A DNA stretch of 64,000 bases, from the NCBI RefSeq assembly GCF_000264455.2, contig NC_017958.1, positions 1,059,001 through 1,123,000 on the forward strand, read 5' to 3'. Below the pieces are notes generated by a model, which saw only the letters and a program-made list of their open reading frames with translations, searched no databases and was not told where the DNA came from. The stretch comes from Tistrella mobilis KA081020-065. GTDB taxonomy: Bacteria; Pseudomonadota; Alphaproteobacteria; Tistrellales; Tistrellaceae. Of this stretch, positions 1 through 13,000 are shown in pieces (the first letter of the stretch is position 1; every line of letters starts with the position of its first letter). The position numbers were made by a program, and so were the translations under genes.

Positions 1-670
1 ATAGGTCAGCGCGTCGCCCCGGTCCGGATCGCCGGCCGTCACCCGGCCGACCACCGCACCGGCCTCGCCGCCCTGCACCGCATCCCCCGCCACCGCGGGC
101 GCGGTCGGCGCCTCGTTGACGTTGGTCACGGCGAGGGTGATCAGGCTGGTGGTGGCAAGGCCGTCGCCGTCGGTTGCAGTCAGCACCAGCGTCACCGAGG
201 GTTCGGCCTCGTGATCGAGCGCGATACCGTCCTTCAGCTTCAGCTGGCCGTCGACGATCTCAAACCGCGCATCGTCGACCGCATAGCTCAGCGCATCGCC
301 GTCGGGGTCGGTCGCCGTAACCGTACCGATCACGGCCCCGGCCGCATTCTCGGCCACCGTGCTGCCCGAGACCACCGGCGCCGCCGGGGCCTCGTTCACA
401 TCGGTGACGGTGATCGTCACGCTGCGGGTGGCCGTCAGCCCGCCCGCATCGGTGACGGTGATCACCAGATCGACGACAGGCTCCGCCTCGTGATCGAGGG
501 TGACGCCGTCCTTCAGCTTCAGCACGCCGCCCACGATTTCGAACCGGGCATCGTCCACGGCATAGCTCGCCCGATCGCCCGCATCCGGATCGGTGGTCGT
601 CACCCGGCCGATCACGCCGCCGGCAGCATTCTCGGCGACCGTGTCACCCGCCAGCACCGGCGCCGCCGGA
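1..670 (-). CDS. Giant cadherin-repeat surface protein, third in-frame segment (runs off left edge)
   Basis: This stretch continues the repeat protein that occupies 644-23145, but in a different minus-strand frame because of an extra base near 670. It encodes a little over two cadherin-type units with the same signatures as the rest: DVNEAP at unit borders, VDDARFEIV, LKLKDG and LDHEAEPSV. The last unit visible has the 'VQGG' variant border near 69, which also marks positions near 3461 and 7745. There is no start in this frame. It only makes sense as a downstream part of the same gene, or as one reading frame with a sequencing error at 670. The true C-terminus, where a type I secretion signal would be expected, lies outside the window. 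Confidence 0.75.
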
Positions 671-3600
671 GGCCTCGTTCACATTGGTGACCCGGATGGT
701 GATCGGGGCGTCGAGGCTGTGGCCTTCGATATCGGTCGAGGTGATGACCAGATCGATGGTGGCCGCCGCCTCGTGGTCGAGCGCGATACCGTCCTTCAGC
801 TTCAGCACGAAGCTGCCATCGGCCTCGACGATCTCGAACCGGGCATCATCGACCGTGAAGCTGCCGCCCTCGGGGTCGGGCAGCGTCCCGATCACGGCCC
901 CGGCCGCGTTCTCGGCGACCGTGCTGCCGGTCAGCACCGGCACTACCGGCTGCATGCCGTCATCGACCACGGTGATGGTCACGGTCAGACTGCTGGTCAG
1001 GCCCCCCGCATCCTGCGCGGTGATGACCAGATCGACCGTGGGTTCGGTCTCGAAGTCGAGGGCGACGCCATCCTTCAGCTTCAGCTGACCGTCGACGATC
1101 TCGAACCGGGCATCGTCGACGCTGAAGGTCAGCGCATCGCCGTCCGGATCGCTGGCCGAGATAGTGCCGATCACCGCCCCCGGCTGGTTCTCACCCACCA
1201 GGCTGGCCGAGAGCACCGGCTGCGCCGGGGCCTCGTTGACATCCGTCACGGTCACCACGACCACCCGGGTGGCCGAGAGGCCCCCGGCATCGGTTGCAGT
1301 CAGCACCAGCGCGACCGAGGGTTCGGCCTCGTGATCGAGCGCGATGCCGTCCTTCAGCTTCAGCTGGCCGTCGACGATCTCGAACCGGGCGTCGTCGACC
1401 GTGAAGGTCAGCGCGTCGCCGTCGGGATCGCCGGCCGTCACGCTGCCGATCACGGCCCCGGCCGCATTCTCGGCAACCGAGCTGCCCGAGACCACCGGCG
1501 CCGCCGGGGCCTCGTTCACGTCGGTGACGGTGATGGTCACGCTGCGGGTGGCGGTCAGGCCGCCGCCGTCGGTGACGGTGATCACCAGATCGACGACGGG
1601 CTCCGCCTCATGGTCGAGCGCGACGCCATCCTTCAGCTTCAGCACGCCGCCGACGATCTCGAACCGGGCATCGTCGACACCATAGGTCAGACGACCATTG
1701 CCGGTGTCGGCCCCATCCGGATCGGTGGCGGTCACCCGACCGATCACGCCGCCGGCAGCATTCTCGGCAACCGTGTCGCCATCCAGCACCGGCGCGGCCG
1801 GGGCCTCGTCGACATCCAGCACCCGCACCAGCACCAGGGCGGATACCGTGCCGCCATCGGCACCGCTGGCGGTGATACGAAGCGTGATCTCCGCCGCCGC
1901 CTCGTGGTCGAGGGCGATGCCGTCCTTCAGCTTCAGTGTCCAGGTGCCGTCCAGCTCGACGACCTCGAAGCGGGCATCGTCGACCGTGTAGCTGGCCCCT
2001 GCCACATCCGGCAGGGTACCGACCACGGCGCCTTCCGCATTCTCGGGCACCGTGGTGCCGTCGAGCACGGGCGTCGGCGGAACGATACCGTCGTCGATCA
2101 CACCGATGGTGACGGTGGTGGACACCGACACCGCCTCGCGGTCGGTGACCGTCAGCACCAGCGTCACCGTGGGCTCGGTCTCGTAGTCGAGCGAGACACC
2201 ATCCTTCAGCTTCAGCTGGCCGTCGACGATCTCGAACCTGTCGTCGTCGACCGTGAAGGTCAGCTCGTCATCGACATCCTGATCGGTGGCGGTGACCGTG
2301 CCGATCACGGCACCGGCCTGGTTCTCGGGCACCGAACTGCCGTCCAGCACCGGCGCCGTCGGGGCGTCGTTGCCGTCCAGCACCTGGAGGACATAGGTTT
2401 CGGAAGCCGAGAAGCCGTTGGCCGCGGTCGCCGTGATCACGACGCTCACCGAACCTTCGGTCTCGTAGTCCAGCGACACCCCGTCCTTCAGCTTCAGCAC
2501 GCCGCCCACGACCTCGAAGCGGTCGTCATCGACGGTGAAAGTCAGGCCCTTGCCGTCCGGATCATCCGCGGTGACCGTGCCGATCGCCACGCCCGGCTCG
2601 TTCTCGGGGATGTCGCCACCCTCCAGAACCGGCGTGGTCGGCGCTTCCGGCACATCGGTGACCGTCAGCCGCACCGCGGTCGAGGCAGTGAGCCCGCCCT
2701 TGTCGGTGACGGTGATCACCAGGTCGACGAAGGGCTCGCCCTCGTGGTCCAGGGTCTCACCCGCCACCAGTCGCAGCTCACCGTCGACGATCTCGAAGCG
2801 CGGATCGTTGACCGAGAAGGTCAGGGTCTCGGCCGCATCCGGATCCGTCGCGGTCACCCGGCCGATCACCTGGGCATCCTCGGGCACCACGGTCCCGGAG
2901 AGCACAGGGGCCGAGGGCGCCTCGTTCACATCGCCGATCGCGATGGTCACGACCGACGAGCGGGTGCCCTCGATGGTGGTGGTGGTCAGCAGCAGGGTGA
3001 CCCGGTCGGCCGCCTCGTGATCGAGCGCCACACCGTCCTTCAGCTTCAGCACGAAGCTGCCATCCTGTGTGACGACCTCGAAGCGGGCATCGTCAACCGC
3101 AACGGTGACGTCCACACCCGGATCAACATCCTCGAGGAAGCCGATCACGCCGACCACGGCACCCGGCGCATTCTCGGGCACCCGGCCATCGGCGATCACC
3201 GGCACCGGCGGGGTGGTGTCGGGGCGCACGGTCAGATCGACGGTGGTCGAGGCCGAAAGCCCGCCACCGTCGGTGACCGTAATCACCAGGCTCACCGAAG
3301 CCTCGTCGGCCGCGGAGATGACCACGCCATCCTTCAGCTTCAGCACGCCGCCGACGATCTCGAACCGCGCATCGTCGACCGTATAGGTCAGCCGGCCGTT
3401 GGCGGTGAGCGGATCATCCGGATCGCTCGCCGACACCCGGCCGACGATCGCACCTTCCGAACCGCCCTGCACCGCATCGCCGGTCACCACCGGCACCGTC
3501 GGCGCCTCGTTCACATCGCCGACCGCCAGCGTGACGATCATCGCCGTCGCCAGACCGCCCGGATCGCGGGCAGTGACCACGAGGGTCACGGTCGGGTCGC

Positions 3601-6600
3601 TCTCATGGTCGAGCGCGATGCCGTCCTTCAGCTTCAGGGTCTGGACACCGTCGATATCGACGATCTCGAAGCGACTGTCGTCGACCGTATAGGTCAGCGC
3701 ATCGCCATCCGGATCGGTGCAGGTCACCGCACCGATCACGGCACCGGGCGCGTTCTCGGCCACCTCGGTGCCTGAAACCGACGGCGTCGCCGGGGCCTCG
3801 TTCACATCCGAAACCGTGATGGTCACCGTGCGGCTGGCGGTGAGCCCGCCGCCATCGGTGACGGTCAGCACCAGATCGACCGTCGCCGCGGCCTCGTGGT
3901 CGAGGGACACGCCGTCCTTCAGCTTCAGCACGCCGCCCACGATCTCGAACCGGGCATCGTCGACCGTATAGGTCAGCCGGCCATTGGCCGTGCTGCCGCT
4001 GTCGGGATCGCTTGCGGTCACCCGGCCGACCACCGCGCCGGCGGCATTCTCGGCGACCGTGCCGCCATCGAGCGCAGGCGCGCCCGGCACCTCGTTCACA
4101 TCGCTGACGGTGATCGTCACCGTGCTCGACAACGTGGTGTCGTCGACCGCGGTCGAGGTGATGACCAGGCGAACCGAGGCCTCGGCCTCGTGGTCGAGGG
4201 ACACGCCATCCTTCAGCTTCAGCGTCCAGGTGCCGTCCAGGTCGACGATCTCGAACCGGGCATCATCCACCGAGAAGCTGCCGCCATTCGGGTCCGGCAG
4301 GGTGCCGATCACACCGCCGGCCAGATTCTCGGCCACCGTCCGCCCGGTCAGCACCGGCACGGTCGGGGTGACGCCGTCGTCGAGCACGGTGATCGTCACC
4401 GTGGCCGATGCCGACAGCCCGTCCGGATCGGTCGCGGTGATCACCAGATCGATCGATGCCTCGGTCTCGGCATCCAGGCTGATGCCGTCCTTCAGCTTCA
4501 GCACGCCATCGACGATTTCGAACCGGGCATCGTCGACCGTGTAGGTCAGCGCGTCATCATCGGGATCGGTCGCTGTCACCATGCCGATGCCGGCGCCGGC
4601 CACGCCCTCCGGCACCACCGACCCGTCGAGGGTGGGGGCAGCCGGGGCCTCGTTCACATCGGCCACCGCCACCGTCACCAGCCGCGAGGCGGTGAGACCG
4701 CCTGCGTCGGTTGCGGTGACGACCAGCGTCAGCTCGGCGGTCGTCTCGTGGTCGAGCGACACGCCGTCCTTCAGCTTCAGCACGCCCGAGACGATTTCGA
4801 ACCGGGCGTCGTCGACCGTGAAGGTCAGCGTGTCGCCGGCATCCGGATCGGTGCCGCTGACGGTGCCGACCACCGCGCCCGCCACATTCTCGGTGACGGT
4901 CGTGCCCGAGACCACCGGCTGGGCCGGGGCTTCGTTCACATCGGTCACGGTGATGGTAACCGTGCGGCTGGTGGTAAGCCCGCCGCCATCGATGACGGTC
5001 AGCACCAGATCGACCGAGGGCTCGGCCTCGTGATCGAGGGTGATGCCGTCTTTCAGCTTCAGCACGCCCGAGACGATCTCGAAGCGCGTATCGTCGACCG
5101 TATAGGTCAGCTGCCCGGCAGAGGTTGCCGCATCATCGGGATCAACCGCGCTCACCCGGCCGACCACCGCACCGGCGGTGTTCTCGGGCAGGCTGGAGCC
5201 GCCGACGGTCGGTGCCGCCGGCGCCTCGTTGACGTCGGTAACCCGGATCAGCACCTCCGCGGTCGCGGTGTCGCCCTCGCTGACCTCTGAGGTGATGCGG
5301 AGCGTGATGCTCGCCTCGGCCTCGTGGTCGACCGAGACCCCATCCTTCAGCTTCAGCGTCGGCACGCCGTCGCGATCGATGATCTCGAAGCGGGCATCGT
5401 CGACCGTGTAGGAGACCCCGGCCCCGCCCGGCAGCGTGCCGATCAGGGCGCCGGCGGCATTCTCGGCCACCACGCCGCCGCTCAGCACCGGCAGCGGTGC
5501 GGTCACGCCGTCGTCGACCACCGTCACCTGCACCGTGGTGCTGGTGGCGAGGCCGCCCGCATCGGTGGCGGTGATCACCAGATCGACCGAGGGCTCGGTC
5601 TCGAAGTCGAGAGAGACGCCGGCCTTCAGCTTCAGCACGTCGCCCACGATCTCGAAGCGGGCATCGTCGACCGTGTAGGTGAGCGTGTCGCCGGCATCAG
5701 GGTCGCCGGCCGACACCACGCCGATCACCGCCCCGGGCAGGTTCTCGACCACCGAGTTACCGTCGAGCGCCGGTGCCGTCGGTGCCTCGTTCACATCGCC
5801 GACCGTGATGGTCACGCTGCGGCTGGCGGCAAGCCCGGCCGCATCGGTCGCGGTGATGGTCAGTTGCACCGACGCCTCGACCTCGTGATCGAGCGCGATG
5901 CCGTCCTTCAGCTTGAGCGTGCCGTCGACGATCTCGAAGCGGCTGTCGTCGACCGAGAAGGTCAGCATGTCACCCGCATCCGGATCGCTGCCGGTCACCG
6001 TGCCGATCACGGCGCCGGCCGCATTCTCGGCCACCGTCGCACCCGAGAGCACCGGCTGGGCCGGCGCCTCGTTCACATCGGTCACGGTGATGGTAACCGT
6101 GCGGCTGGCGGTGAGCCCGCCGCCATCGGTGACGGTCAGCACCAGGTCGATGCTCGCCGCAGCCTCGTGGTCGAGGGACACACCGTCCTTCAGCTTCAGC
6201 ACGCCGCCCACGATCTCGAACCGGGCGTCGTCGACGGTGAAGGTCTTCTGGCCGAAGCTCACCGTCGGATCGTCCGGATCGGTCGCGGTCACCCGGCCGA
6301 TCGTGGCACCCGCCGCATTCTCGGCCACGGTCGCGGCATCGAGCACCGGCTGGGCCGGGGCCTCGTTGACATCGGTGACACGGATGGTGACGTCACCCTC
6401 GGCCGTGCCGCCATCGCCGCCGGTGGCGGTCAGGCGTACCACGACCTCGGCCGCCGCTTCGTGATCGAGCGAGATGCCGTCCTTGAGCTTCAGAAGCTGG
6501 ACGCCGTCGCGCTCGACGATCTCGAAGCGGGCATCGTCAACCGCATAGCTGCCGTCGCCGATATCAGGCAGCGAGCCGATGATCGCCCCGGCCGCATTCT

Positions 6601-9600
6601 CGGCCACGATGCCGCCATCCAGCACCGGGGTCGGCGCGACGATGCCGTCATCGACGACGGTGATGGTCACGGCACGGGTGGCGGTGAGCCCGTCCCCGTC
6701 GGTGGCAGTGATCACCAGATTGACACTCGGCTCGGTCTCGTAGTCGAGCGCGATGCCGTCCTTCAGTTTCAGGCTGCCGTCGACGATCTCGAACCGATCG
6801 TCGTCGACCGTGAAGGTGATGCTGTCGCCATCATCCGGATCAGACCCGGTCACAGTGCCGATCACGGCGCCAGCCGCATTCTCGGCCACCGTCGAGCCCG
6901 AGAGCACCGGTTGCGCCGGGGCCTCGTTCACGTCGGTGACGGTGATCGTCACGCTGCGCGTGGCCGTCAGGCCATCCGCATCCGTCGCGGTGATCACCAG
7001 ATCGACCGAGGCTTCCGTCTCATAGTCGAGGCTGATGCTGTCCTTCAGCTTCAGGCTGCCGTCGACGATCTCGAACCGGTCGTCGTCGACCGTGAAGGTC
7101 AGCGTATCGCCGGCATCGGGGTCGGACCCGGTCACGGTCCCGATCTCGGCACCGGCCGCATTCTCAGCCACCGTCGCGCCGGTCAGAACCGGCTGGGTCG
7201 GGGTCTCGTTCACATTGTCGACGGCGATCACCACGACATTGGAACGGCTGCCCTCGATGGTGGTGGCGGTGATCACCAGCGTGACCGAGGCCTCCGCCTC
7301 GCGGTCGAGGCTGATACCGTCCTTCAGCTTCAGGGTCGGCACACCATCGACGTCGACGATCTCGAAGCGGGCATCATCGACCGTCAGAGACACATCCACA
7401 CCCGGATCGACCGGATCGGTGAACCGCACCGGCCCGATCACCCCGCCGGGGGTGTTTTCAGAGACGATGCCATCGGGCAGGGCCGGCACCGGCGGCGTGG
7501 CATCGGGCAGCACGGTCAGCACGACCGTCTGCGTCGAGGCGAGGCCAAGCCCGTCGGTTGCGGTGATGACCAGGCTGACGGTCGGCTCGTCACCCACCGA
7601 CAGGCTTTCGCCCGCCTTCAGCTTCAGCATGTCGCCGACGATCTCGAACCGGCTGTCGTCGACGTTGAAGGTCAGACGGCCTTCCTGCGTGGTCGCATCA
7701 TCCGGATCGGTCGCGGTCACGCGGCCGACGATCGCGCCGGCGTCACCGCCCTGGACGGTGTCGGAGGACAGCACCGGCGTGGTCGGGGCCTCGTTGACGT
7801 CGGTCACCGTGACCAGCATCACGCGCTCGGCCGAAAGGCCGCCGGTATCGGTGGCGGTGATCACCAGCGCCACGGAGCCCGCGGCCTCGTGATCCAGCGA
7901 CACGCCGTCCTTCAGCTTCAGCACCATGTCGCCCGCGACATCGACGATCTCGAAGCGATCGTCGTTCACGGTGTAGGTGAGGTCGTCGCCGGCATCCGGG
8001 TCGGTGGAGGTGACGGTGCCAATCACGGCACCCGCCGCGTTCTCCGCCACCGTCGCACCCGACACCACCGGGGTGGAGGGGGTTTCGTTCAGGTCGGTGA
8101 CATTGATCGTGGCAACCAGGCTGTCGCTCAGACCGCCGCCATCGGTGACCTGGATGTTGAGGGTCACCGTCGCCTCGGTCTCGTGATCGAGGCTGACGCC
8201 GTCCTTCAGTTTCAGAAGGCCGTCCACGATCTCGAAGCGGGCATCGTCGACCGTGAAGGTCTTCTGGCCGAAGCTGGTCGAGGCATCATCCGGATCGGTC
8301 GCGCTCACCCGGCCGATCACCGCACCTTCGGCATTCTCGGCCACGCTGTCGTTGTCGAGCACCGGTGCGCCGACCTGCTCATTGGCATCGGCGACCGTGA
8401 TCACGAAGGTGCCGGTCTTGGCATCGTCGTTGACGTAGATCGAGGTGATCTGCAGCGTCACCGTCGGCTCGGCCTCGTGGTCGAGCGAAATGCCGTCCTT
8501 GAGCTTCAGGGTCGGCGTCATGCCGATGAAGACCACTTCGAAGCGGGCATCATCGACGATATAGCCGTTGAGCGTCGCCACCGGCAGGGTGCCGATCACG
8601 GCCCCGGCCTCGTTCTCGGTGACGGTGGTGTTGCTGAGAACAGGCGTGGCCGCACTGTTGGTGTCGTCGAGCACCTTGACCGAAACCGTGCTCTGGGTCT
8701 GGAGCCCCGCCACATCGGTGGCGGTGATCACCAGATCGACCGAGGTCGCGGCCTCGTAATCGAGATACTCGCCATCCTTCAGCTTCAGCTGGCCGCCGAC
8801 GATCTCAAAACGGGCGTCGTCGACGGTATAGGTGACGCTGTCCCCGTCATCCGGGTCGCCGCCGCTGACATTGCCGATCACCGCGCCGATGTCGTTCTCG
8901 ACGACCACATTGCCATCGAGCACCGGGGCATTCGGCGCTTCGTTGACATCGGTCACCGTCAGCATCAGCAGCCGGGTGGCGGTCAGACCGCCGCCATCGG
9001 TTGCGGTCAGCACCAGGGTGATGGTCGGCTCGGACTCGTGATCGAGCGAGACGCCGTCCTTCAGCTTCAGCTGGCCATCGACGATTTCGAACCGGGCATC
9101 GTCGACCGACAGGCCGGCCAGGTCGTCGACATCCGGATCGGAGGTCGTGACCGTGCCGATCGCCGCGCCGGCGTCATTCTCGGCAACCGTCCCGTCGCCG
9201 GTGAACACCGGCACCGAGGGCGCCTCGTTGACGTTGGAGACCGTCACGGTCACCGTCCGCTCTGCGGTCAGCCCGTCGCCATCGGTCACCGTCACCACAA
9301 GGTCGATGGTCGCCGCCGCCTCGCGATCCAGGCTCACGCCGTCCTTCAGCTTCAGGACATTGCCCACCACCTCGAACCGGCTGTCGTCGACGGTATAGGT
9401 CAGGGTGTCGCCGGCATCGGGATCGGTGGAGGCGAGGGTGCCGACGGCAACCCCCGCGGCATTCTCGGCCACGGTGCCGCCGGTCAGCACCGGCTGCGAC
9501 GGCGCCTCGTTCACATTCGCGACCCGGATCAGCACATCGGCGGTGCGGGTCTCGTTATCCGCATCGGTCGCGGTGATCGTGACCGTCACCTCGGCGGCGG

Positions 9601-10075
9601 CCTCGCGGTCGAGTGAGATGCCGTCCTTCAGCTTCAGCACGGTCCGGCCGTCGCTTTCGACGATCTCGAAGCGGGTGTCGTCGACGGTATAGCTGATGCC
9701 GTCGAGCGTCGGCAGGGTGCCGACCACCGCACCGGTATCGTTCTCGGTGACATTGCCGCCGGTCAGCACCGGCAGCGGCGTGATCACGCCGTCGTCGCGG
9801 ATGGTGATGGTCACATTGGTGGCGTTGGAGGCGTTGTCCGGGTCGGTGACCGTCAGCACCAGATCGACGGTCGGCTCGGTTTCGTAGTCGAGGCTGACCC
9901 CCTCCTTGAGCCGGAGCAGCTGGACGCCGTCGACGCTGACGATCTCGAAGCGCGCATCATCGACCGTATAGGTCAGCGTATCGCCATCGGCATCGGTCGC
10001 GGTCACGCGGCCGATGACCGCGCCGGCGTCGTTCTCGTCCACCTCGTCATTGTCGAGAACGGGTGCCGTCGGCTG
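1..10075 (-). repeat. Array of at least 35 tandem cadherin-type repeat units
   Basis: I count 35 repeats of the LKLKDG-type core between 231 and about 9900, spaced 270-295 bp (mean 284 bp, about 95 residues). Each unit reads roughly NEAP-x-PVL, ENAAGAVIG, DPD-x-GD-x-LTYTVDDARFEIV, LKLKDG-x-SLDHE, then a hydrophobic strand ending in DVNEAP. A shorter unit type starting DDG-x-x-P-PVL or TPPVPV recurs every fourth unit (near 792, 1923, 3037, 4207, 5344, 8498 and 9627, with a 3-unit step between 6481 and 7321). The units near 2768 and 9900 have degenerate cores. The array continues beyond position 1. Confidence 0.9.
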
Positions 10076-13000
10076 ATCGTTCACGGCAGAGACCGAGAGC
10101 GTCACCGTGGCCGTGTCGGTCCGCGCTCCGCCAGAGCCCGTGTTGCCGCCGTCATCGATATCGACGGTCAGGGTCACGTCGCCATTGGCGTTCGCCACAG
10201 GCGTGAAGGTCAGCGCACCACCCGAGAGGAAGGCATTGATGTCGGTAACGGTGCCGGTCAGCGTCAGCGCCGTCGCCGTCCCGCCAACCGTCACATCGGC
10301 CGTGCTGGTCGCGGCCAGTTCACCCTCACCCACCGTGAAGGTCACCGTCACCTCGCCGGTGCTGGCATCCACATCCGAAATCGAAATGCCGGTCAGCGCG
10401 GTTTCGGTGTCTTCGGTCACGTCGATCGAGGCCGGCGCCGTCAGCTCCGGCGCATCATTCACGGCCGTCACCTCCAACGTCACCGTCGCGGTGTCGGTCT
10501 GCGACCCGCCCGAGCCGGTGTTGCCGCCGTCGTCGACGGTCACGGTCAGGGTGACATCGGCAGTCGCATTCGCTGCCGTGGTGTAGCCGACGCCGCTGGC
10601 GGCGATGAAGGCATTGATCGCGGTAACCGTGCCGGTCAGCGTCAGGCTGGTCGCCGTACCGCCCACCACAACACCCGAACCGCTGGTCGCGGACAGGGTC
10701 CCGGTGGCGACCTCCAGCGTGACGGTCACATCGTTGCTGCCGGCATCGGCATCACTGATCGAGATACCAGTCAGCGCGGTTGCGACGTCCTCGGTCACGC
10801 TGATCGAGCCCGGCGCCGTGATCTCCGGCGCGTCGTTCACCGCCGACACCGACAGCGTCACCGTAGCGGTGTCGGTCTTGGCGCCACCGGAGCCGGTGTT
10901 GCCGCCGTCATCCACATCGATCGTCAGCGTCACATCGCCGCTGGCTTCCGCATCCGGCGTGAAGGTCAGCCCGCTGCCCGTGATGAAGTCGTTGATATCC
11001 GCAACCGTACCGGTCAGCGTCAGCGCCGTCGCCGTGCCGCCAACCGTCACATCGGCCGTGCTGGTCGCGGCAAGCGTGCCCTCACCCACCGTGAAGGTCA
11101 CCGTCACATCGCTGCTGCCCGCATCGGCATCAGAGATCGAGATGCCGGTCAGCGCGGTTTCCGTGTCTTCGGTGACGTCGATCGAAGCCGGCGCCGTCAG
11201 CTCCGGCGCGTCGTTCACCGCCGAAATCGTGATCGCGAAGGTCCGACCGGTGACCGACAGATTGGTCGTGTCCTTCACCGAGAAGCCGAAGCTGCCCGAC
11301 GCCGTCTCAGAACCGTCGTGATCATAAGTCACGAGCCCGTCGTCGATATCCTTCTGGGTGAAGGTATCGCCCACTTCAAGCGCGGTGCCGTCCAGCTTCA
11401 GCGTGCCCGACGCCGGCGCCGTGGTCAGCGTGTAGGTGACGTCCGCCGGATCCGTGTCCTCGCTGTCGGAAGACGACAGCATCGCCGAAGTGATCGTGGT
11501 CGAACCGCCCTCGTCCACCGTCGTGCCGGTGTTGGTGTCGACCTTCGGCGCGGCGTTGACCTCGATCGTGCGCTCGAACGCCACACTCGTCTGCGTATCC
11601 GTGTCGCCGCTGTCGTCGGTGGCGACGATCGACACCACGCGGTCGCCGCCCGGCATCGTCGACGACGCGCCGGTGTAGAGGAAGGCCGCCCCTTGCAGCA
11701 CCGTCTGGTAGTCGGCGACAGACGCCGTGCCCGAAAGCGTCAGCGTGCCCGCCGCCGAATTGTAGTTATAGCTGATGCCATGGTCGTTGGCGTAATTCGC
11801 CGCCGGCACGAACAGGCCCATATAGTCCGACGTGCCGCCCGGGCGGGTGGTCAGGGTCAGCACAACGCCGGTCAACATGGTCGAGTCGACGTCGCTGAGC
11901 GCCGCAGAGCCGACAACCGCCACGGCCGCACCACCGGCCATATAGACCGGCGAGGACGACAGGTCGGTCACGACGGGGGAATCATTCGTGGCCTGGATGT
12001 TCATGGTAGTGACGTGCGTGCCGGTCAGCGCGCCGCCCGAGCCCTGGGCGCCGGTATTGCCGTCATCGACCGACCAGAGCAGATCGACAGAGGAGGGCGG
12101 CGTATTGTTCGCCGTGGCATAGCCGATCTGCTTCGCCGCTTCGTTCACCAGATCATAGGTGGCGTCGGCATTGAGCGTGAGGACCAGTGTCCCGCCGGCA
12201 TTGGTCGTGACGGTCCCGATCACGGTGCCGCCGACCGTCAGATCCTCACCCTCGGTCAGATCACCCAGCGTGCCGCCGCTGATCGCTCCGAACAGGTCGT
12301 CGGCATCGGCCCCGCCATCGCGGGTGATGGTGATGACCATGCCGTCATGATTGTCGACCAGCCACAGCTCGGGATCGTAAATGTCGATCTCGGGATCGAT
12401 GGCGGTGAAGCCGCCATCCTCGACATGGGTCGGATCCATGTTGAAGCCGATGACGGGCGTACCATCGGCGGTGAAGCGCGCCGCGAAGATCTCATCGCCG
12501 CCGCAGCCGCACCCCAGATAGCTGCCGCCCAGCAGCAGATCACCATTGTCGTCGATGGTGAGCGACGAGATCGTGAAGCTGCGCAGATCGTCGCCGAAGG
12601 TGACTTCGCCATTGGTCCCGAAGCTGGTGTCCAGCTGCCCGTCGGCGCCGATCTTGATGATCGAGGCCGTAGCGGACGGGATGCCCCCGTCGATCGTCAT
12701 ATGGGTGCCGACGAAGACCATGCTGCCATCGGCCAGCAGGGTCGCATCGGTGGTCAGATTGCCGGTGAAGACCAGGCTGCCGCCGCTGCCGAAGCTGCCA
12801 TCCACCGACCCGTCATCAGTCAGGCGCACAAGCGTGGTGACCGGCAGTCCGGTATCCGCATCGGTATGGATGTTCACGACGACCATGCCGCCGGCGGACT
12901 GCGGCAGAACGATCATACTGCTCTCGAAGATATCGGGATCGTCGATCGTGACGGTGCCGCTGCCGCCGAAGCCGGTATCCAGCGTGCCATCGGCGTTGTA

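Noticed and set aside
593-3775. Long plus-strand open frame (1060 codons) opposite the cadherin array
   Set aside because: It is His/Arg/Asp-rich with repeated DDLEPGIVD and VLQLQ motifs that mirror the minus-strand repeats exactly. It has no ribosome-binding site and no domain. The same holds for 5324-9616, 11318-15310, 15578-17779, 17881-20301 and 21112-23187.
1-10075. Periodic short repeats resembling a CRISPR array
   Set aside because: The period is about 284 bp, units are coding and diverged, and there are no identical short repeats with unique spacers.
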